Below, in pieces: positions 49,646 to 60,251 of a stretch of DNA of 64,000 bases (position 1 is its first letter; the number at the start of each line of letters is the position of its first letter). This stretch comes from Pholiota molesta (Eukaryota; Basidiomycota; Agaricomycetes; Agaricales; Strophariaceae). The stretch is from the NCBI GenBank assembly GCA_014925825.1, contig JACGCK010000102.1, positions 107,328 to 171,327 on the forward strand. Direction: 5' to 3'. The translations under genes and the position numbers were made by a program. Below the pieces are notes generated by a model. The model did no database searches, was not told where the DNA came from, and saw nothing but the letters and a program-made list of their open reading frames with translations.

Positions 49646-51136
49646 CTAGGACATTAAGTTACATAGTGTATCAGTACTAGTGCTCCATGGTTCTAGACGA
49701 GGCTGGGACGTAACCTCGAAAGCAACATTTGCTGGTTTGTTGGCGCTTTTCAGGATAGCCGACAGGAGAATATCTTTGGGCCTATCCTCAAAATTTGTGT
49801 CAGTTGGTTGTTCGATAACAATTGTGACCTTCCGAATGGTATTTGCCGGATTTTCAAGATACAACCAAAGTCTCGAACAAAGAATCTCCTGGACAAGCCG
49901 CTCAGCTTGACTACCCATGTCAGAAAGAGTTGTTGGGCACTCTAGCTCTAACTGGAGATGCGTGAGGAGAGGAGCAAAGCTTGACAATGGGGCATCATCT
50001 GTCCCAGTAGGTCTCGGTATGAGATCAGAGTCATCCTCGAAGACGAGAAGGTCCCATCCCAGCGTGAGCTTTGAAATTACTGGTGCGCACCTCAATGAGG
50101 CACGAATCTCCACAGCTGCGGATGAATTCCACCACGTGTTTTCTCCGGAGATGTGCAAATCTTGAAGGGCAGGAAACTCCAAGTTTTGAAAGAGAGCACA
50201 CATTGGGAAGTGCAATGGTTCATTGTCATTGCTCGCACAATATAGATAGAGTTTCAAAAGCCTAGGAAGAACAATTTTGGTTGGTTGGAAATAGCTGGTA
50301 ATATCCTCGTCCATAAGTTGAATGCAGAAATGGCACCTTTGGAGATTTGGAATGGCATGGATGATGGAAAACCACTCGTGAACGGTGCATTGGATGTTGA
50401 GTGAGAGATGGGTTAAAGTAGCCCAATTACTGAGGTTGTTAATCCATTCAGGTTCCTCTTCAATGTTGAAAAGAGATAGGCAACGCAATGTTGGGGGAAT
50501 TCGAAGTGGCACAAAAGGTAGACGGTCAGGGATTCCTTCTGTCATGGAAGAATATCGACGAGTGATGTGGTAACTGTATTCCGTTATGAGAGTATGCAAG
50601 TTCGGACACATTGGGTTAGGCCCACTGTGGGTGGCTTGCCGACGAGCAGTCAAATACCGATAGAATAAATGGACATCGAGATACTGCGCGGAGGATATGT
50701 AGTCGAGCAAGAAATTTTCGGAATCGCCGTCCAAGCGACTGTCCTGGTGGGTGGCGTCCGAGAGCCGTCCACGAGTCCTTTGACGGGGGTCGAAGTGTAT
50801 AGATGGTGGTATCGAACCTTGGTTTTTCCTCCACCATCGTAGGCACTCTATGTCACCAATCAGAGCTTTTGAATCCCAAACGATGGGATGTCCCTCCCGT
50901 GGATCCCATAAAATAGGTAGCTTGAAAAATAAATGTGACCAAATTGGAGTGCATGTCAGTGCTACGTCTCTCCAAGAAGAGCACACATGGCACAGGAGCA
51001 TCGGGGCGATTTTCGTGTTGGGTTGGGGCTCGGTTAAAGGATGGAGCGGCAGACAATGTATGAAAATCTTCGATAGAAGTTCATAAGGGAGCTTGCTGGA
51101 TGGGTTCTCATGCGCATCTTCTATTGCAGATGACAT
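49646..51136 (-). CDS. F-box domain protein (Agaricomycete type)
   Basis: This is an intact, intronless 496-residue frame. The N-terminal F-box is KLPYELLSKIFIHCLPL, followed by CHVCSSWRDVALTCTPIWSH, the standard F-box second helix of mushroom proteins. The rest is LRR-like with repeated LTHLSLNI, LPRLLKLYLY and LQDLHISG patterns. It is probably a substrate receptor for an SCF E3 ligase; the substrate is unknown. It belongs to a different F-box family from copies A-D. A MITE sits immediately beyond its stop codon. Confidence 0.8.
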   Translation of the reverse strand: MSSAIEDAHENPSSKLPYELLSKIFIHCLPLHPLTEPQPNTKIAPMLLCHVCSSWRDVALTCTPIWSHLFFKLPILWDPREGHPIVWDSKALIGDIECLRWWRKNQGSIPPSIHFDPRQRTRGRLSDATHQDSRLDGDSENFLLDYISSAQYLDVHLFYRYLTARRQATHSGPNPMCPNLHTLITEYSYHITRRYSSMTEGIPDRLPFVPLRIPPTLRCLSLFNIEEEPEWINNLSNWATLTHLSLNIQCTVHEWFSIIHAIPNLQRCHFCIQLMDEDITSYFQPTKIVLPRLLKLYLYCASNDNEPLHFPMCALFQNLEFPALQDLHISGENTWWNSSAAVEIRASLRCAPVISKLTLGWDLLVFEDDSDLIPRPTGTDDAPLSSFAPLLTHLQLELECPTTLSDMGSQAERLVQEILCSRLWLYLENPANTIRKVTIVIEQPTDTNFEDRPKDILLSAILKSANKPANVAFEVTSQPRLEPWSTSTDTLCNLMS

Positions 51137-51374
51137 GGTATCTAGTAGGATGTTGTAGAACTTGTTGAGTGCGCCGTCAACGCGTCACTAGCACTAGCAA
51201 GTTGATGTGCAACCGGCAAATATGAACTCGCGAAGTTCGAACTTCGTACTGAGGTGTGACGGCGACTTTCGGCGCGACCTCGTGATGTGACGAACCTCAT
51301 TTATGAGTCACACATTTAAATTGGCTCCTGCGATGCAGATTGTTTTTGTTCTGTGCGTTACCCAGGACGTTGAC
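51137..51374. promoter_or_regulatory. Divergent promoter between two F-box genes
   Basis: It contains a near palindrome GCGAAGTTCGAACTTCGTA at about 51230-51248. Otherwise no features are recognised. Confidence 0.35.
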
Positions 51375-51655
51375 ATGGCAAGAGTTACTCGTCAGTCCGC
51401 ACGCACATCATCCTCTCTGTCATCCGAAACAACCCCACTCTCCCATTCGAAAGAAATGCAAACGCCGCTCGCCATCAGCGACGAGTCACGACTCTCTCTC
51501 GATCGAGGAAGCTCGCCGCCAGATCGAGGAAGCTATCGAACAATGTACCTTGACCTCCATTTTGCCAGATCTCAAGTCGCAGAGAAATACCCTCGTTCCC
51601 ATCTCGCGCCTTCCTCCCGAAATCCTCTGTCATATTTTTTCCCTCACAATGACAC
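51375..51655 (+). pseudogene. N-terminal fragment of an F-box gene, cut by the fold-back element
   Basis: The frame from MARVTRQSARTSSSLSSE leads, after a frame change near 51480, to SIEEARRQIEEAIEQC and the F-box start ISRLPPEILCHIFSLTM. This coiled leader plus LPPEIL.HIFSL is the classic mushroom F-box beginning. The sequence ends within a few codons, where the palindromic element begins. No continuation of the F-box body is recognisable beyond 55230. The gene was therefore truncated by the insertion or by a linked deletion. Confidence 0.6.
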
Positions 51656-53411
51656 AAAGCGGGGTCACACCGGCTCATGTGATGTGATTCAGCGAACGCA
51701 TACATGTAGCCATGTGACATGGATTCAGCGAATTCGCTGGGTCAGTGAATAACCCATTCCCAATTAGGATATACCTTATGTAGTCAAATGATATGATTGC
51801 GCGAATTCGCTGAATAGCCTAGGGCCCGACCACAATTGTCCCAGCAACCGTCCGGCCGGTTAGGCCAATTGAATCAATTATGAATTGAATTAATTGGAAG
51901 CAATAAGTATACAATAGAAATGAGTATACGATTGATGTTAACCATATTGACTGACCAACTATCCGGCCGGCCGGCCGCCCAACCGACTATGATAGCAATA
52001 TTGGTTGTATCGACCAACTGGCCGGTCGGCCGGGGCCTGTAGATATTTTTAAAATGTGTTGTGAATAGGCGCCTGGGTGGCCGGGGCTGAGGGTAGCACA
52101 TTTGGACTGTATCTGAACCGCGTCGGGCCCGGGAAATTTTCAAAATGTTAAATACATGTATTAGAATAATTTAGACACTATTATTTGACTAGTTGAACGT
52201 TTTAGAAATTCATTGTAAATAGATACACGGGCCCGAGTGTATGTAGCACATCCAAACCGGGTCGGGCCCGACTATTTGTTGTGAATAGGCGCCCGGGCCC
52301 GAATGCATGTAATAATAAAAATCCAGGTATGGACGGCCGGCTTTTTGGGCATTTGAATGTTCTCCAATCATTGCTATAAAAAAGCATTTTGGCTGAGTGG
52401 TCACGATCGAAAGGCTGTGAGTTAACGCTGGTGGGTCGGTCTACAAAGTCAATAGTTCAATTCTCACAACTGGCATTATTTATAATTACAGCAGGTGGGA
52501 TGTATAATTTGAGTCGGATGGCAGGCCGGCATTTTGTCAATTTACTTTTTAGCAGACCGGGTCCGAGAAATTAAAAAAAACTGGGTTCGGACGGGCGGCT
52601 TTTTGTGCTCTAGACACCCAAAATTTAGCAGTAATAGGCCGGGTCCAAGCAATAATGCCGGCCGGAAGCATAAAAAAACCGGGTCCGACCAGTAAAAAAA
52701 TCCGAATGACGTGTGGCTGTGAGCCATGTGATGAGAAACTACCATATATGGATATAGAATAGTGGCACACTCCTCCTCCCCCCATACATAAAAATTGATT
52801 TACTCCATCAGTTCTCCATGGATTCTTTTCATCTTTTTTCCATAATTTTACGTTCTTATAGTACTACAGTTCCTGAGCTTCGTACGTCTCTAACCACAAT
52901 GTAGCAATTACTATAGCACTATCTTTGCATTTTAAACTATAAACAATGAATTATTGAAGCCTTTAAGGATGTTATTTGGAATTATAAATCGGTGGAAAGA
53001 TATATAGGTGCTTGAACTTTATATTTCATAAGTAGATGAAGGATGTACTGATATATACACACCCCAGGAAATAAAAGAGCACATATGAAGCTTATGATGA
53101 TTGTTTAGCTTATATCATAGCCAATACATAAGGGAGACTCAATATAACAGCAGGTATTTGATGGTAAATACATTATCTATCTATCATTCAGCCACCACAA
53201 GTGAATCCGGTCACATATTCAGGTATAACAAGGAGAAACATGGCAGACATGCATAAACTGTGTATTATGAGTACTGACTTGCGAATAGGCGCTCTAAAAT
53301 CGCGTGAATCGGGGATTAGAAAGCCCTCAAGAATACCTACAGAATGAGATACGCCGGGAGACATTCGAGCCAGGGAATGGTGAGATATGTCCAAACCATT
53401 GCCCAAAACAT
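51655..53411 (+). repeat. Left arm of the fold-back element
   Basis: It is complementary to 53472-55230. Within the arm, GTTGTGAATAGGCGCC recurs (about 52057 and 52277) and TAGCACAT-containing words recur (about 52096 and 52244), showing an internal partial duplication. The inner ~650 bp are AT-rich. Confidence 0.85.
52385..52480 (+). other. tRNA-like sequence with A-box and B-box words (left arm)
   Basis: TGGCTGAGTGG (52390-52400) is a perfect A-box-type word of Leu/Ser tRNAs, and 55-65 nt further AGTTCAATTCTC resembles a B box. The spacing suits a class II tRNA with a variable arm. Acceptor and T stems do not pair well, so it is a tRNA-derived relic, as in a SINE, not a functional tRNA gene. 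Confidence 0.45.
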
Positions 53412-53471
53412 CTATGGACCATCAATTTAACAAGATCCTAACAGAGTTTATAACTTGGCATGATGCAATCC

Positions 53472-55230
53472 GATGTTTTGGGTATTGCTTTGAACATATC
53501 TCACCATTCCCTCGCTCGAATGTTTTCCGGAGTATCTCATTCTGTAGCTATTCTTGAGGGCTTTCTAATCCCTGATTCACGCGATTTTAGAGCGCCTATT
53601 CGCAAGTCAGTACTCATAATACACAGTTTATGCATGTCTGCCATGTTTCTCCTTGTTATACCTCAATATGTGACTGGATTCACTTATGGTGGCTGAGGGA
53701 TACATAGATAATGTATTGACCATCAAATCCCTGCTGTTATATTGATTCTCCCGATGTATTGGCTATGATATAAGCTAAACAGTCATCATAAGTTTCATAT
53801 GTGCTCTTTTATTTCCTGGGGTGTGTATATATCAGTACATCCTTCATCTACTTATGAAATATAAAGTTCAAGCACCTATATATCTTTCCACCGATTTATA
53901 ATTCCAAATAACATCCTTAAAGGCTTCAATAATTCATTGTTTATAGTTTAAAAATGCAAAGATAGTGCTATAGTAATTGCTACATTGTGGTTAGAGACGT
54001 ACGAAGCTCAGGAACTGTAGTACTATAAGAACGTAAAATTATGGAAAAAAGATGAAAAGAATCCATGGAGAACTGATGGAGTAAATCAATTTTTATGTAT
54101 GGGGGGAGGAGGAGTGTGCCACTATTCTATATCCATATATGGTAGTTTCTCATCACATGGCTCACAGCCACACATCATTCGGATTTTTTTACTGGTCGGA
54201 CCCGGTTTTTTTATGCTTCTGGCCGGCATTATTCTCGGACCCGGCCTATTACTGCTAAATTTTGGGCGTCTAGAGCACAAAAAGCCGCCCGTCCGAACCC
54301 AGTTTTTTTTTAATTTCTCGGACCCGGTCTGCTAAAAAGAAATTGACAAAATGCCGGCCTGCCATCCACTCAAAGTATACATCCCACCTGCTGTAATTAT
54401 AAATAATGCCAGTTGCGAGAATTGAACTATTGACTTCGTAGACCGACCCACCAGCGTTAACTCACAGCCTTTCGATCGTGACCACTCAGCCAAAATGCTC
54501 TTTTATAGCAATGATTGGAGAACATTCAAATGCCCAAAAAGCCGGCCGTCCATACCTGGATTTTTATTATTACACGCATTCGGGCCCGGGCGCCTATTCA
54601 CAACAAATAGTCGGGCCCGACCCGGTTTGGATGTGCTACATACACTCGGGCCCGTGTATCTATTTACAACAAATTTCTAAAACATTCAACTAGTCAAATA
54701 ATAGTGTCTAAATTATTCTAATACATGTATTTAACATTTTGAAAATTTCCCGGGCCCGACGCGGTTCAGATACAGTCCAAATGTGCTACCCTTGGCCCCG
54801 GCCACCTGGGCGCCTATTCACAACGCATTTTAAAAATATCTACAGGCCCCGGCCGACCGGCCGGTTGGTCGATACAACCAATATTGCTATCGTAGTCGGT
54901 TGGTCGGCCGGCCGGCCGGATAGTTGGTCAGTCAATATGGTCAATATCAATCGTATACTTATTTCTATTGTATACTTATTGCTTCCAATTGATTCAATTC
55001 ATAATTGATTTAATTGGCCTAATCGGCCGGACGGGTGCTGAATAAATTGTGGTCGGGCCCTAGGGCTATTCAGCGAATTCGCGCAATCATATCATTTGAC
55101 TACATAAGGTATATCCTAATTAAGAAATCGTTATTCACTGACCCAGCGAATTCGCTGAATCCATGTCACATGGCTACATGTATGCGTTCGCTGAATCACA
55201 TCACATGAGCCGGTGTGACCCCGCTTTGTG
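53472..55230 (-). repeat. Right arm of the fold-back element
   Basis: It is the mirror of the left arm. Differences are single-base substitutions and few small indels (for example the region around 54230 lacks a few bases present near 52640), so the arms have had time to diverge. Confidence 0.85.
54400..54495 (-). other. tRNA-like sequence, mirror copy (right arm)
   Basis: The same A-box and B-box-like words lie on the minus strand (A box at about 54482-54492, B box near 54415-54430), with a few substitutions against the left copy, one of them within the T-loop-proximal stretch. Confidence 0.45.
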
Positions 55231-57026
55231 GATGGAGGAGCTGATACTAAACGATCAATGTCGGGGAGGAACTGCGATGGAGGTGTGTGAATGGGAAGTG
55301 ACATGCGGGCACATCGCGAGACAGTGGGAAGGACGCGCCTGCGGCGCCGCGTCATGTTCCTGTGTCGAATTGCGATCGTCGGACTGTGCTATCCGACTTA
55401 GGGTCAAAAATGACGAAGCACTGAGGGACGAACTCACCGCATGCAATATCGCTTCGCAGAGTAATGTGCACTTGAGGGTTCTCGACACGCTTTCGAGCCG
55501 AAAGGCAATAGATTGTCGGTAATGGCGTTCCGCGGAAGCTTGCGACCACTACCGTGACCGTACTGCAATCTGCATCTGCAGACCGGACCTTGGAGTACCG
55601 AAGCGCAACTGGGTTGTGCTTGTGCTCATCGCGCTTTGGGCTTGTTGCCGACGACGGCGACAGGTATGTTGAGATAGGCTGTGGCTTCGTGGATATCATG
55701 GCTGGCGAGAGGCGTCTGCGACGTTGTTCAGTGCGCGATGTGGGACTGGACGGTGCAAAAGGGCGGAAACCGCTGCAAATACCCACCTTGGAGATGTCGA
55801 CGACAAGGCCGGTAGGGTGGGCTTTTCTGAAGTGAGATGGCTGAGCGGCTCTGCTCGCTGGTGCGTCAACATTATATTGATTTTCATCGTCCAAAAAAAC
55901 ACGTACCCTTGTAAGCCATACCGTACGCCCTTCCGCCCTCCACGATAATGAGTAGACGGAGCGACGGTGGGGTCGTTAGAACCAGCGCCAGCAAGAGAAA
56001 AGTCGCCGACGTAAGCAAATACGGGACGTGCGTCTTTGAATATGAGGAGGCGATGATCAGAGATCCTTGGTCGAGGATAAGTCAATAAAGAGGCGGGCTT
56101 CGAATAAGGGACACACTGCTTGTCGTTCCTTCAACACCATGCAGATGTACGTAGTTCGAAAAAGTACACACCATTGAAGCCTCAGTTCGCCTTTCCAGCA
56201 GGCACAACCCTCAGCCCTCAGGAGCGCCGCGAGCTTGCTGGGCGCAATCGTTTACATCGGCTAGAAAATTGCACGGTCAGCCATATATCACCTCGGAGGC
56301 ACAGCGCGTCAGACCTTGCTAATCTCGACATTCCTAATGGATGTGAAACGGAGCTTAATCGAGCGGTGGGTGGCCATGTTGCTGGTATTGGTGAAACGTC
56401 TGTTTAACTTTATCGCTTCTCCGAGTAATCTCGACGCCATGACAATCCCAATCCGTAATGCGTTCCCAATCTCAATCCCATTTCCTACAATTCTAGTTGT
56501 GCAGGAGACGGGCAGCCTCGAGTACGATTTGCTGGGAGTAGGGAATTGTCCACCTGAGCCGCGCCTTCACGAATAAGTGATTGCATTGCGGTTGTGATGG
56601 AGGGAGTCGAACTTCGAGGGGAATGGAGAAACAGCGATGCAGAGTGAATGGGACGTGGCGAGCGGGCATGCGTAGGCTGTGGTTGGTGGACGCATTATGA
56701 GAGCGGGCGGGCTGTCGACGCCCTGCAGGTCATGGAAGGAGATGAATGAGGTGCGTAAGGATGGATGGAAGGAGGACAACGCGAGGCGGGAAAGACGCGC
56801 CGGCGGCCGTGGCCCATTGCGCGGTCACGTTACCGTTGCTGAAGTACTCTCTCTCTTCATGATCAGTCTTCAACTTCGCGACAGTTTCTTCCTGTTTCTT
56901 CCCCAATTTCTTCCCTTGACTTGAGCTCGAATCAAATCGAAATCCCATATGGCCGCCCGTCCCCACTTCTGCAACCTGTGCTCGCCGCCCAGATCACTCT
57001 CCCCAACGCCGAAGACATAATCCACG
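55231..57026. other. Unassigned region upstream of eS17, partly duplicated
   Basis: Minus-strand open pieces (for example FKDARPVFAYVGDFSLAGAG and RGGRKGVRYGLQG followed by a GT donor, about 55920-56060) may be exons of an unidentified gene. About 55540-55720 is repeated at 61786-61970. The block 56509-56721 recurs at 57989-58241. The final 200 bp must include the eS17 promoter. No named family was recognised. Confidence 0.35.
56509..56721 (+). repeat. Direct repeat flanking eS17, upstream unit
   Basis: It matches 57989-58241, with shared words such as GTAGGCTGTGGTTG and GGACGCATTATG and one larger gap. Confidence 0.7.
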
Positions 57027-57701
57027 ATGGTGCGCTCGTCGTCTATCCTCCCTGGAGGTCGAAATGCTGACCGTGCGGACTTAGGGTCGCGTTCGTACCA
57101 AACCACCAAGAGGGCCTCCCGTGTCCTGATCGAAAAATAGTGAGTAGCATTTGGGACGGCATTGGGAGGGCGCATGCTGATCGTTGTTCGCCAGCTACCC
57201 CCGCCTGACCCTCGACTTCCACACCAACAAGCGTATCATCGATGAAGTCGTGCGTACCCGGCCTCTGAAACAGCATATCGCAACTTGCTTACTTATTTCT
57301 GTGAATATGTGACAGGCTCTCGTGCCCTCCAAGCGGCTGCGCAACAAGATCTCGGGCTTCACGACCCATCTGATGAAGCGCATCCAGCGCGGCCCCGTCC
57401 GCGGCATCTCCTTCAAGCTCCAGGAGGAGGAGCGCGAGCGCAAGGACAACTACGTCCCCGAGGTCTCCGCCCTCGACACATCCGCGACCGGCCTCGAGGT
57501 GGACCCTGATACCAAGGTGCGTCATGGAGAACTTTCTGTCAATTGCACTGTATAGTTAACACCCTGTAACTTACACAGGCGCTCCTGGAATCCCTCAACT
57601 TCGACTCCATCCAGGTCAACGTCATCACCCCCGTGCTCGCGGTCCCCGAGCGCGGCCAGCGCCGCGAGCGCAGGGCCGTCCCCGGCGCTGGCCGGTCATG
57701 A
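57027..57701 (+). CDS. RPS17: 40S ribosomal protein eS17
   Basis: The ATG at 57027-57029 is followed directly by an intron (57030-57084), so the protein begins M|GRVRTK. After [11 protein letters not shown] come [19 protein letters not shown], then [40 protein letters not shown] and [12 protein letters not shown], ending GAGRS with TGA at 57699-57701. This is the complete, highly conserved eS17 sequence with four introns, and a split start codon is typical for ribosomal protein genes. One A appears to be missing in the ACCAAA run near 57105 (the pseudogene copy has it), so the reading frame as written is broken there; sequence error is likely for an essential gene. Confidence 0.9.
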
Positions 57702-58666
57702 GTCGTTCGTTCGCCGTCGTTGGATCATTGCTTCCCATGTCGATCGCACCTGAGATACGCTAGACGGGAGGAGGCGTGGGGTGGTCCGCTTATGGTTTTG
57801 ATATGCACTCCTATGCCGCGCCATGTATTCATTTCCCACCTTTTGCATGCATTTTTCAAACCTAAAAGCAACGGTGTTTTCCTTTTCCCATTCGCATCGT
57901 TCATCATCATACTGCTTGACTTGACTTGGGAAGTTGCATGAGGTTGTCTTCCTCTACATGAAGATTTGTTTAACCGCCAGACACACCACGGGCTGCCTCG
58001 AATACGGTGTGCTGCGAGTAGGGATTTACCAACCCCCGCTTGTCGTTCGCGGATAAGCGGGTTCACTTGCGGGTGTAATGGAGGGCGTCGATGATAAACA
58101 TTACATCAAATAATAAAAGAAGGAGGGGAGAAAGACGTGATGACAGACGCGATGCGGACTGTGCATGGGACGTCGTGGCGAGTAGGTATGGGTAGGCTGT
58201 GGTTGATGGACGCATTATGCGAGCGGGCGGAGCATCGATGCCTCACTCGCCACTGACGAGGATGAACGGGATGGATGCAAACCTCTTTTCTGAGGCGTTC
58301 GGCATTTGAAATTGTGTGCTAGCGTCTGAGGAGCATGCGGTTTTTATGCCAGCGCTGAGCTCGGCCGTCACGATCTTCACCACCCCGCATTGTATGTTGC
58401 GCCGTGCTCTCGGCCTGAATCCTGACATGTAGAGTACATTTCATGCACAACGGCTTTCCCGCGACGACGAAGTTTTTCTCTGAGGTTTTACGTACCCGTG
58501 CGCTAAGTGCTGGATGTCAGCAAGTCGTGCTGGATTAGTGGTTCGTAATTGCTCGCTACGTAGCGATGGCGCCGGATTCGAAAATATATGAGAACAAATA
58601 CAAAACACAATCGAAGCATCGTCAGAAATAAGGTATCGACTGTGGACTATTCATACGTAAAAGTGT
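57702..58666. other. 3' region between eS17 and the membrane-protein gene
   Basis: It holds the second copy (57989-58241) of a block also found upstream of eS17 (56509-56721). About 58375-58520 matches 63090-63205 in the second segmental copy, which lacks the intervening ~650 bp. There are no coding features. Confidence 0.5.
57989..58241 (+). repeat. Direct repeat flanking eS17, downstream unit
   Basis: Partner of 56509-56721; it includes a ~40 bp AT-rich insertion (around 58094-58135) relative to the upstream unit. Confidence 0.7.
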
Positions 58667-60251
58667 CTATAAGTGGGGAATAAATGTGGTCCATTCGATG
58701 GTTTGGAGGGCGCCAGGAGGCAGTGAGCGAAGGGCAGTAAGGGAGAGCGTAAGGAGTATGATGCGCGCAGTTGGGTAGAGAATGAGCCCAACTGACGCGA
58801 AAACAAGAAAGACATACCCTAAAAATCCTTGGTCGAAGTCGTCGCATAATGCTATGATTCCCATCAATACGGGTGCTGCGGTTATGATGATTGCCAGAAA
58901 CCCGCCAAAGCCACATTTCTTGATGCGATGAGAAATGGAGCGACCAGCTGGGGATCACATGCACAGACCCGAAGAGGGCACCAATTGCCATAGTGGCAAA
59001 TCCTGATTTCTCCCCAATGTCCTCCGCTGCGTAAAACATGCCTACCCGCATCGTTGTCACTGTATCATCTTCGACCATCTTCCACAGCGGGCGAAAAAGA
59101 GCCCGAACTATTAGGAAGGGAAGGCGCCAGAGAATGTTCGGAGAGTCGCCATAGTCCTCTATTTCTTGGCGTAATTTCCATCGCAGCCAGCTCTCCTTTC
59201 CGGGCTCCGCCTGTGGTAACAGTGGGTTTGACTCGGTCTCCGTGTCTTCGGATGTGCTATTACCCGCGGTGCTTCGTTCAACGGAAGTCTCTTCTCTTGT
59301 TTTTTTGCGTTCGAAAAACACAGGTCGACCAACGTTTTGAGGCTTGTCCCACCATAGACCGTATGTAATACCATTGAGCATTGCGAATCCCAGTGTTACG
59401 ACTTCGAGTTCCGTGACGGGGAGTCGTTGCGACCATCGCGCGACGCATTGCACGACAAACCAAGTTGTTTGCAGGACAATAAGCGTTTTGAGATAGCGTC
59501 GCCTTTGCTTCGATCTTGGATGTCTTCTTCAGTGATTCTGGGTGGATCGATTACCTCTTGCTGGATGTTCCATATGAGACTTGTGTCGTCTTCATCAAGC
59601 CAGGTACGATTACGATTACGAAGCGTCTGAATGGGTCTTCCACTTTCACAGAGCATGAAGCCACCCATCTGGAGAAAGAATCCATGTGCTAGTGTCCATT
59701 GAGGCCCCTTGCCTTCTTTCAATGGTGCTGGTAAAGGAGAATCTTGGAAGACTCCACAGATGGTACAAAAGATGGCTTGAAACCATCCTTTGAACTTTTC
59801 CAATGAGGTCTTTCGTCCTGAATCCAATGTTAAATGATTGATATCTATTACATATAGCGGTCAGTAAATTAATTTTCAGTCCTGAGAAAATTCCCAGACC
59901 TTTGTTATACTCGTCCATAATTTCTTTCGCAGCTATACGCTGCTGTATTGCCCACAAGGTCACCAACTCCGGCGTCAACAAAGCGCATATCGTTATTGTC
60001 ACCTGGCGCTTGAAGCAAGTCCACTTAGAATCCGTTACGGCCGGAATATTCGGGTGGATGGCGGACCAGGTGCACGCGAAGATGGTGGCGAAGCAGCTGA
60101 TGACGATGTCATTGACGGTGCGCTGGCCGAAGTGGGTCTGGGTGTCACGGAGAGTGAGCACAGGAAATGGATCGGGGGAGTCTGATGGCGAAGCGAGAGG
60201 GACGCCACGCAGGGTGCGAATTAACGCGAAGATGAGAAGGACGATGAGCAT
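58667..60251 (-). CDS. Fungal multispanning integral membrane protein, copy 1
   Basis: It starts MLIVLLIFALIRTLRG, then a conserved block QTHFGQRTVNDIVISCFATI and FACTWSAIHPNIPAV. CALLTPELVTLWAIQQRIAA, TLAHGFFLQMGGFMLCESG, RITEEDIQDRSKGDAISK and VTLGFAMLNGITYGLWWDKP come next. After a hydrophilic stretch the last helices end IEWTTFIPHL. This domain order is that of a common mushroom-specific membrane protein family of unknown function. The frame shifts near 59490 (after AISKRL) and again near 58900; the intended C-terminus is confirmed by copy 2. Two introns are visible, near 59830-59905 and upstream. Confidence 0.6.

Larger units (their letters stand above)
51655..55230. mobile_element. ~3.6 kb fold-back (giant palindrome) element
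   Basis: Two arms of about 1.76 kb, 51655-53411 and 53472-55230, are reverse complements with occasional mismatches, separated by a ~60 bp unique spacer. The outer ends read CACAAAGCGGGGTCACACCG on the left, with its complement on the right. No clear target-site duplication is seen. The arms hold no transposase, but show (a) two copies of GCGAATTCGC palindromes within ~150 bp of each end, (b) many CGGGYCCGA-type words, (c) CCGGCCGGCC runs and (d) a tRNA-like block. Small open frames of 70-78 codons are conserved in both arms but resemble nothing known. A non-autonomous fold-back transposon is the best fit. Confidence 0.8.

Noticed and set aside
52385..52480. Functional tRNA-Leu or tRNA-Ser gene
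   Set aside because: Only the A and B box words fit; acceptor and T stems do not pair.
51655..55230. Palindrome as a pure sequencing artefact (adapter-missed inverted read)
   Set aside because: The flanks differ, a unique spacer exists, and the arms carry independent substitutions. Not fully excluded without reads, but less likely.
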